64,000 nt of DNA from Crocodylus rhombifer (GCA_038503035.1 JAVSML010025215.1:368018-432017), one strand, 5' to 3'. Positions 1 through 11,590 are shown, counted from the stretch's first letter. Notes: generated from the sequence alone by a model not told the origin. Numbers and translations are program-made.

Positions 1-1
1 T

Positions 2-420
2 TAGGGCATTTTTACACATGCAAGTGCTGCAGTGCCAAGTGCTTTGAAAAGCATCCGGCGCTACAATGCCTGCAGTTGTATAAGTGGTGAAATGCATGCC
101 AGTGCTGAGAAAATGGTGGCAATGTGCTTTTGAAGTAAAACACATAGAAGGTCCTTTAGTTCAGAAGAGCACCACCACCATTTTCTGTGCGCTGACATGC
201 ATTTCAATGCTTATACACTGCATACGATGCAGCACAGTCTGTGTCAGTTTGCATGAGGAGCAAACTTGATTAATTGAGTCTGTTTTGAAGTAGGGGATCT
301 CTGGCACATCATGGAATGAAAACAGTATGTGTATAAATGCCTTTAAGCTTTTATACACATAAGGCTTAAGGCTATGAATGAACAGAAATAATTGGAAATG
401 GGAAAGAAAAGTGCAGCTCA
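2..420. mobile_element. hAT-like MITE remnant (left end)
   Basis: The window opens with an end-like sequence (TAGGGCATTTTTACACATGC). About 250 bases further on it holds 'gagcaaacttgattaattgagtctg', whose core recurs near 8670 and, more diverged, near 27515. The 27387-27872 copy starts with a related end (GGGTGCATCTACACATG). This suggests one family of non-autonomous DNA transposons. A short palindrome sits at 326-361, with TATGTGTATAAA facing TTTATACACATA. The right boundary and target duplication are not resolved, and nothing here encodes a protein. Assignment to hAT rests on the style of the ends only. Confidence 0.35.
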
Positions 421-670
421 GCTATGGAATTGAAGAGGAATTTGAAATGTATTTAGTGTAGTGGCTCTCCATAACTTGAAAAAGAGTTGGTACTGAGGTG
501 GGCTGAGCGCAATGGGCACTATTATGCATCTTATTCAGATGGGCTACATTAACCTCTCCTTGTGGTAGGTTCCTCAGGGTGGAGTTTGACCCAGAGCTGA
601 CGGGGCTGAAGGCATGGGAAAAGACAAAGGCCAAGGCCAGACAGGGGCTATGACAATCACAATGCCTCTC

Positions 671-1061
671 AACAGGGGTGGAATCCAAAACAGCCAGTTT
701 TGTCAAGTACCTTGTAGGGCAGCTGCTGTAACAGTGGCAGGTGTACACAATAACCAATGAGAGCCTGTGGGCCATGGTGTCCCCATGGTTTTACAAAGTC
801 CTGAAAAGCTTCTGGGAGAAATACAAGCTGCACAATGCTACCATAGTGACCCTGGTGAACCACTGTAAGATACGGAAGGTGATAAGGGCAAAAGACATAA
901 TATCACCCATGGGCTTTCTACCTGGCGACAGCTGCCAGGCTGTGTGGGAGCAAATCTTCCACGAGGACCTGCAGAAGGAGTACAGAGACCTAAATTGGCA
1001 GGCAGCCCACTGGGTATCCTGTACGGGCATGGAAAAACAGTGCAGGGCAGAGAGGTCCAGC
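671..1061 (+). repeat. Unidentified repeat with coding-like frame, copy 1
   Basis: This segment aligns by eye over nearly its whole length with 4447-4840 (copy 2). An open frame at 741-1061 reads LWAMVSPWF, then KYKLHN, KDIISPMGFLPGDSCQA and EQIFHEDLQKEYRDLNW. Copy 2 keeps the same pattern of residues despite many base changes and two stops. Frame conservation in two decayed copies suggests an ancestral protein-coding segment. I do not recognise the family: it is not CR1, RTE or gypsy polymerase. A CR1 LINE has inserted at its right end, and the sequence after 3778 may be its continuation. Confidence 0.55.
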
Positions 1062-1067
1062 AAACTG
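1062..1067. repeat. Possible target duplication of CR1 at 1068-3778, left copy
   Basis: AAACTG occurs directly before the CR1 5' truncation point and again at 3773-3778, at the CR1 3' end. CR1 insertions usually have short or no target duplications. The right copy also resembles the CR1 tail repeat (GAAACTATGAAACTG), so the match may be chance. Confidence 0.3.
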
Positions 1068-1071
1068 GGCG

Positions 1072-2658
1072 GTGAATGTCAAGCGCTATAGGCTGTACAG
1101 GAGGGACAGGATAGGAAAGAGAGGTGGGGGTGTGGTGCTCTATATTAAGGAGGAATACACATCCTCGTTAATTAGCAAGGAGTCAGGGAAGGGGCACTCT
1201 GAAGTGCTTTGGGTTAGAGTACAAGGCAGTCGAGGGGAAAGGGACTTAACGGTGGGAGTCTACTACAGACCTCCCAACCAGGGAGAAGAGCTTGACCAGG
1301 AATTCTTGGGTCAGCTCACAGAGGTAGTGAAGGCTAAGGAAGTGGTAGTCATGGGGGACCTGAATTTCCTGGACATCTGCTGGGAAGAGCAGTCAGCCAG
1401 GTCTGAACGCTCACGTAGGTTCTTGGCCAGAGTGCAGGACCTCCATCTAACCCAGGAGGTGCACAGCCCCACCAGGGGTGACTCCTTGTTGGACCTAGTG
1501 CTGGCCACGGGTGATGACCTGGTGAGGGGGCTGCTGGTGCTCGACCACCTGGGTGACAGCAATCATCGCCTGCTGGAATTCACTATCCAGCGCAAGGTGG
1601 CAAAGGCATGCAGTGAGGCAGCAGCCCTAGATTTTAGGAGGGCAGACTTCAACGAGCTAAGGAGGATAGTTGGAGAAGCGCTGAGGTCCCGGAGGGGAGG
1701 GGAGCCAGGTGTCCAAGGAGAGTGGTCACTCCTTAAGGAGACGATCCTCCAAGCCCAAAGGAAGGTAATCCCAATGAGGATCAAAGGGAGCAGGAGAGCA
1801 CACAAGCCTCTGTGGCTCACCAAAAGCATCCGGGAATGTCTCCTTGCTAAAAAGGAGGCTTACACCCAATGGAAAGAAGGGGTCATCACCAGGGAGGACT
1901 ATTCTGTAGTTGCTCAGGGATGTAGGGGGGTAGTTAGGAAGGCCAAGGCAGAGATGGAACTGGGACTCGCTTCCCAGATTAAGGACAGTAAGAAGTCCTT
2001 TTTTAAATACATAGGGGGTAAAAAGAAGGTCCCAGGTAATGTGGGGCCCTTGCAGGACGCGATGGGAAACTTAGTCGTTACACCAGACAGGAAAGCTAAC
2101 ATGTTTAACGATTTCTTTGCCTCCGTCTTCCTAAGTAGGGACCAGAACAGCCACCTCCCTGCTGGGCCCCCCTCGGGCCCCGGGGGAGGCACACCTGGGC
2201 CACGGGTTAGTGAGGATTTAGTTAGGGAGCTTCTGGAGGGGTTAGATGAGTTCAAGTCAACTGGTCCGGATGATCTCCACCCTAAAGTTCTAAAGGAACT
2301 GGCCAAGGTCATTGCAAGTCCCCTGGCACGACTTTACGAGCACTCGTGGTGCTCTGGTGAGGTACCGGAGGACTGGAAGAGGGCCAACATGGTCCCCATC
2401 TTCAAAAAAGGGAGGAAGGAGGACCCAGAAAACTATAGGCCGGTTAGTCTTACGTCAATCCTAGGCAAGCTGGTCGAGAAAATTATGCTGGCACACATCC
2501 AGGAGGGGCCAGCAGGGGACTGCATGCTTAGGGGCAACCAACATGGGTTCATCAGTGGCAGGTCCCGTCAGACCAACCTGGTGGCCTTTTATGACCAGAT
2601 CATTAGATGCAGGGGTAGCAGTGGATATAGTCTTCCTGGACTTCCGGAAGGCTTTTGA
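1072..2658 (+). pseudogene. CR1 ORF2 N-terminal part: AP endonuclease and RT fingers
   Basis: A 528-residue open frame. Residues 1-170 are the C-terminal two-thirds of an APE-type endonuclease, which nicks target DNA: GGGVVLYIKEEY, VGVYYRPP, VVMGDLNFLDICW, then GDSNHRLLEF. Residues 180-340 are the linker (HKPLWLTKSIRECL, FFKYIGGKKK). From about residue 400 comes the RT N-terminus: TGPDDLHPKVLKELA, VPEDWKRANMVPIFKKGR, NYRPVSLTSILGKL, HGFISGRSRQTNL. The methionine at 1072 lies at the truncation, so it is not a genuine start. CR1 endonucleases normally have Asp-His in the last motif; here it is Asn-His, likely inactivating. The frame is lost near 2600 by a small indel and continues in another frame. 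Confidence 0.9.
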
Positions 2659-3657
2659 CACTGTCTCTCACCCTGTTCTCATTAAGAAACTGGGGGGCTG
2701 TGGTGTAGACACCCACACAGTCAAATGGCTGGAGGGCTGCACCTAGAGGGTGGTAGTGGATGGGTCCTTCTCAACCTGGAAGGATGTGGGCAGTGGGCTT
2801 CCGCAGGGCTCGGTCCTCGGGCCCACACTGTTCAACATCTTCATCAGTGATTTGGACGAGGGGGTAAAAAGCACCCTGTTCAAATTTGCTGATGACACTA
2901 AGATGTGGGGGGATGTGGACATACTGGAAGGATGAAACAGGCTACAATCAGACTTAGACAGGTCACAAGGGTAGGCGGAGGAGAATAGGATGGTTTTCAA
3001 CACAGACAAGTGCAAGGTGATGCACCTCGGGAGGAACAACCGGCACATACCTACAGGTTGGGGAACTCCCCTCTTGTCAGCACGGAGGCAGAAAAGGATC
3101 TGGGGGTCATCATTGACTCCGAGATGAACATAGTCCGGCACTGTGGAGAGGCAGTTAGGAAGGCCAACCACACCTTGTCATGCATCCACAGATGCATCTC
3201 GAGCAGGTCCAAAGAGGTGATCCTCCCCCTCTATGTGGCATTGGTCAGGCTGCAGCTGGAGTACTGTGTCCAGTTCTGGGCACCACACTTCAAGAGGGAT
3301 GTCGACAGCATGGAGAGGGTCCAAAGGAGGGCCACTCATATGATCAGGGGACAACAGGGCAGGCCCTATGAGGAGAGGCTACGGGACCTGAACCTGTTCA
3401 GCCTCCAAAAGAGAAAGCTGAGGGGGGATCTTGTGGCCTGTTATAAACTAGTCAGGGGGGATCAGCAGGCATTGGGGGAGTCACTGTTCCCCTGAGCACC
3501 GCCAGGAGTGACCAGGAATAACGGTCACAAGCTGGCAGAGGGCAGGTTTAGGTTAGATATCAGGAGGCGCTACTTCACGGTCAGGGCGGGTAGGGTCTGG
3601 AAGCAACTTCCAAGAGAAGTGGTGCAGGCTCCTACCCTGGGGGTGTTTAGAGGAGGT
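2543..3657 (+). pseudogene. CR1 ORF2 C-terminal part: RT palm, thumb and C-terminal domain
   Basis: Continuation of the CR1 polymerase after the frame break. Visible motifs are VDIVFLDFRKAFDTVSHPVL (first catalytic Asp), [20 protein letters not shown], and [11 protein letters not shown], where FADD is the paired-aspartate active site near 2885. Downstream are the CR1 C-terminal signatures LEYCVQFWAPHFKRDV, ERVQRRATHMIRG and RLRDLNLFSLQKRKLRGDLV. Lesions: TAG at 2744-2746, a stop near 2933, a frame change near 3010, a stop near 3493, and another before the 3' UTR. The catalytic residues survive but the protein could not be made intact. Confidence 0.9.
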
Positions 3658-3778
3658 TAGATACTCATCTTGCTGGGGTCGTTTGACCCCAGTATTCTTT
3701 CCTGCCATGGCAGGGGGTTGGACTCGATGATCTGCTCAGGTCTCTTCCGACCCTAGAAACTGTGAAACTATGAAACTG

Positions 3779-4446
3779 CCCATGACCTACCTGCCATTTG
3801 CGTGCAGAAACAATGGACTCTTCTGGGACTGCTCATACACCAGAGAGGTGTGTAAGTAAGTCCATGCATTCCTCCTGGTGATGACAGGTTTCAGAACCTA
3901 ACCAGAGAAGCAGCCCCTACAGGTACTTGACCAAACAACAAGGGGTCCCAACAGCTCACTTCAACCAGTTCATCTCTTGCTTCAGGTATGCCCTTTGAAA
4001 AAACAAGAACCTGCTCATAAAAAAACACTCTGACCCCACAATTGTGACCCCACAATTGAAGAGTGTATTAAAATGGGGCTGAGTGAAATGTACTGGTACT
4101 ACAGAAAGAAGAGGACAACGGGGAAAAAAATGGCAGATCTCATATGGTGGACAGGGGACTGGTGTAAACTTTTCACGAGCAAACCCTTTGAAGAATACAA
4201 TGAATGAAAGCACTGCAGTGGTGATGGGTGTGCAGTGCAACCTGTGTAATGGGACTAAAGTAGTTTAACTGTCAAAGTATGCTTTGTTCTGCCAAGTGAA
4301 CCACAGTGGTTGCTTGATGGGTTCGTAGAGGTGTGGTTATATATAGAAATAAATATTTTTGCAAAAAAAATGTGGTAATTTCCCAGAGGAATGTCATATG
4401 TCCTACTGGTTGTCTGGGGAAAGAACTGAGTCAGGTTTGTGAACTG
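3779..4446. other. No gene; flank between CR1 and unknown repeat copy 2
   Basis: No sustained frame or recognisable repeat. The first part may continue the unidentified repeat interrupted at 1061 by the CR1. A perfect 14-base tandem duplication (TGACCCCACAATTG twice) lies at 4031-4058. Confidence 0.5.
4031..4058. repeat. 14-bp perfect tandem duplication
   Basis: TGACCCCACAATTG occurs twice without a spacer (4031-4044 and 4045-4058). This is a recent small duplication, probably replication slippage. No function is suggested. Confidence 0.9.
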
Positions 4447-4840
4447 GCAACAGGAACAGAATCCAAAACAGTCTGCTTTGTAAAGTTTGTTGCAGGACAG
4501 CTACTGTGACAGTGGCAGGTGTACTTGATGAACAATGTGAGCCTGTGGACCATGGAGTCCCCATGGTTCTTTGAGGCTCTGAAATGCTTCCAGGACAAAT
4601 AGAAACTGCACAACAAAGCCCCAACAACCCTGGCAAACTACCACAAGATACAGGAGGTAACAGCAAGAGACATCATATCACCTATGGACTTACTACCTAG
4701 TGACAGCTGCCAGGCCACGTGAGAACAAATCTTCCATAAGGACCTACAGAAAGAGCACAGAAACTTGTACTGGTGGATAGCCCCTGGGAACTCCTCATGT
4801 GGGCATGGAGAAACAGTGCAGGGCAGAGGTGCCCATCCAA
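4447..4840 (+). repeat. Unidentified repeat with coding-like frame, copy 2
   Basis: Same orientation as copy 1 (671-1061) and colinear with it: AATCCAAAACAG, CAGTGGCAGGTGTAC, GAGCCTGTGG, GAGTCCCCATGGTT, ACATCATATCACC, GACAGCTGCCAGGC, AAACAGTGCAGGGCAGAG. The protein-like frame reads SPWFFEALKCF, KLHN, RDIISPMDLLPSDSCQA and EQIFHKDLQKEHRNLYW, with stops near 4600 and 4723. Shared residues include SPWF, KLHN, DIISPM, LP.DSCQA, EQIFH.DLQKE and L.W. Product unknown. A herpes-, terminase- or transposase-like origin cannot be shown from the sequence alone. Confidence 0.55.
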
Positions 4841-4959
4841 CTGCCCTGGGGAATCCTGCCAGTGGGAGGCAGAAATACAAGTAGTGGTCTCCCTTAGCCA
4901 AACCAAGGGGACCCCAAGGCATAATCTAGACCCACTTCCAAGGACTAGGGTTGGAATAG

Positions 4960-5514
4960 GGTACAGAGTTGAGTAGTATCAGAGAAATCTCACAGAGCAA
5001 ACAGAGTGGCTGGAGAAGCCTTTGATCACAAATCTGAGTTACTGCAAGCTATATATCTAGTTAGATCTCAGGTAGCTTACTCACAAGTATCATCCAGAGG
5101 TAGGTGGAGATTCCCTCTGAGGGCAGGAAGTTCATTGATCATGAGTTTTGAGAGAGAGAAAGTTTCATATGGTCCAGCTCTTCTCTCTGTCTGAGTTTTC
5201 ATCATGGCTACTGCCCCTCCTCTTGAGTAGTTCTTAACTTATATAGCCCTTATGACCTCATTTACTTGGTCCAATGGAGGCCAGCACCTGTTGGCTGCTA
5301 GTCAACCAATTTGAAATGCATCACTGGTTGCTGGGCAGACCGGCAGTCTCTAGCCCGCTAGAGAGCCCAAGCCCCTCACCCAGGTATGTGATGCCAGTCA
5401 CATAGGCAGAGGGGCCAGGTTTCCCCCCTCCCTCAGGAATGTATCCAGCTCAGGTTACCTAAAGATATAGGGTAAGGTGTGTACTCTCTGCAGGGCCCAT
5501 ATTAACCAAATTGT
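4960..5514 (-). repeat. Possible solo LTR (minus strand)
   Basis: Read on the minus strand, the segment begins TGTGACAATTTGG near 5514. It contains a TATA-like GGGCTATATAAGTTAAG near 5243-5226 and then a GC-balanced stretch with no coding frame. This layout resembles a retroviral or gypsy LTR. No matching second LTR, primer site or target duplication was found. It could equally be an old DNA-transposon remnant. Confidence 0.25.
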
Positions 5515-7470
5515 CACAGAGCAGAGTTTTTGGGGAGGAACAGAGGTAGCCTTCTGCCACACACACACAAATATTTCTGAAAAAAAAATTAAAAAATCAG
5601 TATGTTTGCCCAATATAGGCCATGTGTTTTATAGTCATGTTCAGTATTGGCTGCATTTAATCAACTTCATAGTTGGTTTCCATTACTGAATGCATTCTGC
5701 TTTTGGCAGTAGTCTATGATGTATTTAATAAGGTTTCCTTGTGTGCAAATGTAAGGCAAGGAGCTTTTCCCCCCCTATGCTGATTAGAGGACAAATACTC
5801 ATATTTGACTAAATATGGCATTGCTCCTTTAGTTGCCAGTCCTTTTCTGGAGATTTATAATATAATCTATCTAACGTACACAATGAAACCGACTCCTTAA
5901 GGATATTCTTATCATCCCTAGGCAGTAGGTGATATTAGTTGTCTGGCCATTCACTCGATCTTCATAAATATTTTTGATATATGAGTAAAAGAAAACAAAT
6001 TTCAAAGTTAAAACTGTCTTTGTACCTTCATGGTGGAATTTGCCAATGGCATGACATTTTGAAACCTCCTGACATAACCATAACATGCATCATAAGCTTT
6101 GAGAGTATAGTAAGCTGTAATATCATAGGGAATTAAACAACTCTTTCATTCTCGAGTGGCCCTCTATTTAAAAGAATTGAAGTCTGTAAAGAAACGGGAC
6201 TTACTAGCTTAGGTGTAGGGCTGTGCTAATGTGGATGTAGCATTTACAGAGCTGGAATTAGCACCAGAATAGCTACCTTGGCTATATCTATTCATTATTG
6301 CCTTGTGCCATGTAGATGCTGTTCCATGTGCTGACATAGTTACAGTTTTGGTAATTCTGAATGCAACTGTAATGTCATTTAGACATATCCTAAAAGGCAT
6401 ATGTATTCTTATTATTGGTGCACCTAGAGGCCCTAACCAAGTTCTGGATTTATTACCTTATTTTCTCGCATATAGCATGCCCCAAAGTAAAACATGCACT
6501 TTGTTTTTCAAGGGGAAAATGAAGAAAAAAAGATCTTTTCTTGTACTCAGTAATTGAGTAATAGCAGTTTGGGAGCCCAGCCTGCTCATTTTTCTGCCTG
6601 TGGGTTGCTGAAGATTTTAGTTTCACTTTTGCCCAGAAAGTGGCAGGAACAGCTCTTACCATATTCCTTGTATATACTGTGTAGCTGCTTTTGGGGAAAG
6701 GTGTGTGCTGTATACAGTAACATATGGTATATGTTACATTTACATGGGTGCTGTATGTACAGAGTGTGAGAGAGTTTTTAGCTAAACCAAGTAAGGGATA
6801 TAATTAAATTATACCCACTTTAGAGAAGGAAAGGCAGGCACAGAAAATGTTAAGTGACTGCTTTATTTCACCTGAAAAGTCTGTGGCAGAACTAAAAACT
6901 GTGAACCTATATATGAATCCCGGTCCAGTACCTCACCTCATCCTTTGGCGGAAGTGAGAGGAGGTGAGTTTGAACATCCTGGGTACCTTTAACTTAAAAT
7001 GGGATGGGTGTATCCAGGTTCCATCCTTTCACATTCGCATCATATCAGATACTGATGCAAAGTTGCTCTGCAGCCACGTCCTAAGCACTGGAACATCCCA
7101 TTCCCCTCAGATTTTCAGCTCAGAATAAAACTCACATACTTGGGGTTTTCTTCTTTATCATTGTTTTCCTTCCTAATCCCTTTGGGTGTAGTGAAACTGA
7201 ATGAGAAGCCCACATTAGCCTAATGCAATGTTGAAAGGGCAGTTTGCAATTACTGTAAAATTCTGTGTTCAGTGAAGTTATTCTGTGGTGAGCAACAGAG
7301 GTTACCTAAATAATTAGACTATAGTCTTTTATATAAAAGTCTCTATTGGAACACTGAAGAATGAGGAATGTTTCCCATCACAAACTACAGTAATACTAAA
7401 TACTAAGAAGAGGAAATGCTTCTCAAAAGAAAGGTGCAAGCCAGAATGTGGAGCTCCCCACTTTTGGGTT
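5515..7470. other. No gene; AT-rich intergenic or intronic DNA
   Basis: Only short, unsupported frames and homopolymer runs occur. No splice-flanked exon or recognisable repeat boundary was found. Confidence 0.6.
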
Positions 7471-7475
7471 CTCTA

Positions 7476-7535
7476 CTCGCTGAAGTTAGTGGGAGCTTTA
7501 CCATGAACTTTACTGGGAGAAAAGAAACTAGACCC
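7476..7535. repeat. Ancient amniote repeat relic
   Basis: The segment 'GAAGTTAGTGGGAGCTTTACCATGAACTTTACTGGGAG...' resembles a very common sauropsid relic of the form GAAGTCAATGGGAGTTTTGCC. It is too short and diverged to classify. Similar relics lie at 25868-25922 and 38303-38365. Confidence 0.35.
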
Positions 7536-7539
7536 AGGA

Positions 7540-8614
7540 AAGGCAAGTATTACTCCGAGTAGGTTGGATGACCATTCTTTCTGCTGCTGTTGCTATACTG
7601 AGATTGCTGCTGCTTCCATATTTCAAGTCTATTGCAAGAAGACTTCTGTCAGAAATCTCCCTAGATTGCACAGGTTTGTATATGTGCCTGAACTGTATTC
7701 CTAAGCTTTTTAAATGTTTGTCCTTGGCTGGTATGGATGAGTTTTATTTTGAATGTTCTCTGTATATCTTGGCTGTTTTTGCGCATGCAAGACTATGCCC
7801 GGTTTTAAGAATGATGATGTATTTTCTTTTAAAATGATTTTACAATCTGGTTTCTAAAAAATCTAAAATTTCTACAAGAAAATCTCAATTTTGGGAAAAT
7901 TAAATCAGTTTTCCATAGAAGTGTCAATTTTTCCATCTGCAAAATTGACCAAAAAAAATCTGGTCAATATGTCCCAAACTGGTATTTATTTTTCTTGAAA
8001 ACGAATAATTTTGACACAAACATTAAATTTGTGTTTAATGCACTCATCCTTTCCCAGGGGCTAAATATTTGTAGGGCTGTGTTTCCTATAATGCAATATG
8101 AATTTCCCTCTGACCAAACCCTTTATGGTTCATTGTGGTAATTGTCTTATGCTGGGTTTATCCTGGAAGGTGATGTCCCTCTTGAGCCACAGGGGAGACT
8201 TCAGAATCAAGCTTTCAAACTATACCTCCTGTGAGGTAAAGTACCATTAAAGAAAATTTTGTTTTAATGTTGAGAGTGGAAACAGAATTTGAGGTTATTG
8301 TAACAAACTGAAATGAAACATTTTGATTTGGGGAATGTCACAGTATTTTGTACCAGTGTGAAATGGAAAAAACACAGTACTTCAACATTTTTGATATGTC
8401 TTTTGGAGTTTCTAATCTGAAATTTTTTTTCCCAAGTTTCAGTTCTTATTTGGGATGAAAACAAATACTGAAATTGGCTGTGGGGTGGGAATTCTGAATT
8501 GTATTTGGGTTCACTCAATATCTCTAAAGGAACAGGAGCTTTGAATTACATCACTTAATTCATTGACCAATATCAAGTTAGCAGCATAGTTATTTTTCCT
8601 ACTGGAACTCTTTG
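7540..8614. other. No gene; AT-rich sequence with transposon-like GAAAATTTT motifs
   Basis: Segments 7855-8075 and 8260-8520 are rich in AAATTTC/GAAAATT and TTTTGACACAAA motifs and contain GTAGGGCTGTG near 8070. This resembles the AT-rich interior and end of the hAT element at 49367-50531. No defined ends or duplications could be assigned. Confidence 0.3.
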
Positions 8615-8745
8615 GGTGCCTGTATACAGGCCATGAGGTTGCTCCAATGAACTGTTAATTACAGCATGTTGGAGCAGGCTCGATTAATTGAGTCTGCAGG
8701 AGCATGCTAAACAGCAGTCAGAAACTCTATCATGGTTCTTCATGA
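8615..8745. mobile_element. hAT-like MITE fragment
   Basis: Contains GGGTGCCTGTATACAGG followed by TTGGAGCAGGCTCGATTAATTGAGTCTGCAGGAGCATG. It shares the ATTAATTGAGTCTG block with position about 270 and a diverged version with about 27515. Probably a fragment of the family that opens the window. The right end is unclear. Confidence 0.4.
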
Positions 8746-8749
8746 GCTC

Positions 8750-11590
8750 TGTGCTTCTCCTTGGACAATTAGCTTTCTGTTTATTCTTACCCCTCTAATA
8801 GATGACCACAGCATTGTTTTTATTAGTCAGTTATACTAGAAGTGAACCCTAGGAGAATGCAAAGGCTAGAATCATTTAGCCTAGAAAGGCAAAATGCGAT
8901 GATATGACTGAAGCTCTTGAAAACTAGAAAGAAGGAATCTATGCGCATGGTGCTTTCTACTTTGGTATGGTTTGAATAAGAATCCCATGCATAAATTTGT
9001 GTGGAAGGTGAACATTCCATTTAATGAAAAATTTTGACATTGTGTCTTTGTTTCAGAAGGGGACCAAAAGGCTAAATATTCTGAATGAATTAAAAAAAAT
9101 ATATCATTTTGAGTTATTTGATTTTTTTGTGTGTGTGTGTGCTTTGAGTTTGATGCTCTTTATATTGTTACATGTTATAATGAAACATCGGAAAAAATCT
9201 AGAGGAGATATCCAAACGTTTCATAAAAGCATTCAGTTTTGGCAGAACTACAGAATCCTCTTAAATTCGTCTCTATCTATGTTGTTCAGGCTAGCTCTGT
9301 CTACAAGCTGGATTGTAAGAGTTGCCTAGCATCTGGAGCTTCCATGTTATACAATTGTAAGTGCTCAACAGCTCTCAAGATTTGGCCCTGGTTTATCTAT
9401 TATTGAGACCAATGAAAGAGAATGCTGCTCTACATCTTTTGTTGAGTCATCTGTAGGAATTATTGACAGGGACCAAATCCAAAAATCCTTGCCCCAGGAT
9501 AAAATGAGATTTGATGTTGAACAACTTAGTGATGTGCTTGGGAGCAGGAGTGGAGCTTCAGGTTTTACTCTATTCTTACTTGGGCAAACTCCCAATTACT
9601 ACTCTAATCAGTGCCAGAATAGTTAGTTTTTCTCTGCAGAGTTGTTTTGGTGTTTAAAAATATTTAGGTCTTGGCAATCCTTCTTACTTCTATTGACAAG
9701 TGTACTTGTTACTGTTGTACATCCTGAATAAGTTTCCTCATTTAAAGGCTAAAGGTTAACAACTGAACCCAGATTGTCTCCAGTGAATCAAGCTCAATTT
9801 TCTTGAGTTTATTGAAAGCAATCTGCTTCAAAGGAGCTAATTAGAGTAAAGAATACAGAATGTTAGTCTGGGCAGCACCACCTATTGTATTCTCAATTAT
9901 GTTATGCATTTCCTTCCTGCAATTTTGTGAAATTATTTAGTTCAGTCTATCTCCTTTTCCCTTTTGGAAAAAAAATCTGTCTGAAAATGAGAACTTGTGC
10001 ACCACAGCAATAAGGCAGACCTGAGATTGCTGGTACTGTAACGTGACTAATAAAATGTAGAATAGGTACCATCAGACTCATCAATTCTGTACGGCTGGAT
10101 TGGTGGCTATTGGCTGACTCAAAGGATGCTTAAAAAAGCATTTATCTAATTAAGGATTCCTTAATTGTGGTTTGAAATAGTAATCAATTAAGTATAGTTT
10201 TCCCCATTTTTTTTAAAGTTACTTTTGTCTTATAAATGTGGGTTTTCTGCTTTGCGTGACCTGAGAGAACAACAGTTCTAGATCGGGGAATCGTTTTTCC
10301 CCACCATGTTATAAGGGAAAAAGGCTCAAGTGACAAAGCTCATAGCTGTTCATAGATCACTCTTGACTTCACAGATGTTCAAATCTAAAGTTCAGGTATA
10401 GATTCCTCCACACTATGTGCTTTGTGTAGATTTAGGGAATTAACATTTTAGGTACCTATGCATTGGGCTAAATTTTAAAACTGCTATTGTGTAGAAGGAG
10501 TTAATATATGAAATGTCAACGTTTTATACAATCTTATAAAATAGGTGGGTTTGTTTCGTAACCTTTCATCTAAGGCCTCTTTATCTCAGTGCAGGACACA
10601 TTTCTTGTTTGTTTGAGGTTTCTTTAAGTTCAGGTCTTAAATTAAGATTGCTTGATTTTTTATTTATTTATTTTTAATCCCTCCTTCTCATCGTCTTCCC
10701 TCATATTTAAGGTAGGGGGTTCTGCAGTTCTGTGGAGAGTCTTTTCAAGGTAGGTTTGTTGTCAGTATAATGAGAAGCAACTATTTTCATCTCAAAGGCT
10801 CAATTACACTATCTGTAAAAGCACAACAAAGTATACAAGAGGAATGAGCAAGCATTCCTAACTGAAAGGATCCAGCTATGGAACAGATTCACAAGGAGAT
10901 TAGCTGAATATAGAATTGGGCTATTTTTAAGTAACACTTAAAACACCATATTTTCTATTTGATAAAGCCTTTTCATCAGTCCCTGCACCCCACTTCCCTT
11001 AGAATCTCTGCTCTAGAGCCTGAAGTAAGGGAAGAGCTAGAGGATCCATGTAGTCCATTAGGTACTTAAGGGACAACTGCAGTGAAAGAATAAAATGCTT
11101 AACTCTTAGGCATTTGACCACTGCTTATACAATATATGGGGAGAATTAGGGCTTGTATATACTGTGGTGACCATGTATCCTGGCCAGCTTGGGCCTGAGC
11201 ACTTGCTTCTCATGCACTTTCCACCTGTGCCTACAAGCACTGCCCAGATCTGGAAGTTAGCAGTTGAGGCCATTGCGGAGGAATACTATAAAAGGTGGCT
11301 CCTGAGCAATCAGTCGCTGGTATGCTTGAATGTGGCCATTCAGGGTGGGAGTGGAGCAGCCTTACTGGCTTAGAGTTTGCTTGTTTTTATAGGTGGATGG
11401 GAGGTGTGTGGGACATGCTCAGGTTTGGCAGGCCTGGAACATGCCGTCACCATGCTGTAGATAAGCCCTCAGGCTGAGCAGATAGCTGTCCAGGCGAGGC
11501 TATAGCTTCATTTTGAGAAAGGGGTATATCTTGAATCTTGCCTCCTTCTGGAGCTTAGACAGATGCACAGCTGCAGTGAGGGAGTCATCC
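8750..11590. other. No gene; AT-rich DNA
   Basis: No supported coding region. A stretch at 8871-8950 (TTTAGCCTAGAAAGGCAAAA) faintly recalls a CR1/L2 motif. A TATA-like CTATAAAAGG occurs at 11287-11296 without supporting context. Everything else is unassigned. Confidence 0.55.

Larger units (their letters stand above)
1068..3778 (+). mobile_element. CR1 LINE, 5'-truncated, endonuclease plus reverse transcriptase
   Basis: This is the longest CR1 copy in the window, about 2.7 kb. It starts inside the AP endonuclease domain and continues through linker, reverse transcriptase and the CR1 3' end. The 3' end carries GGACTCGATGATCTGCTCAGG and finishes in the short repeat GAAACTATGAAACT. The 5' truncation is typical of incomplete target-primed reverse transcription. 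The 3' UTR (TTTGACCCCAGTATTC) matches the fragment at 34505-34860, so both belong to one subfamily. Frame breaks and stops accumulate after about 2600. No promoter is retained, so activity is not expected. Confidence 0.93.

Noticed and set aside
8871..8950. Possible CR1/L2 fragment (TTTAGCCTAGAAAGGCAAAA)
   Set aside because: Similarity limited to one short motif; no tail or coding pattern.
11164..11373. 69-codon frame with TATA-like CTATAAAAGG
   Set aside because: No start context, domain or splice evidence; TATA-like strings are common in AT-rich DNA.
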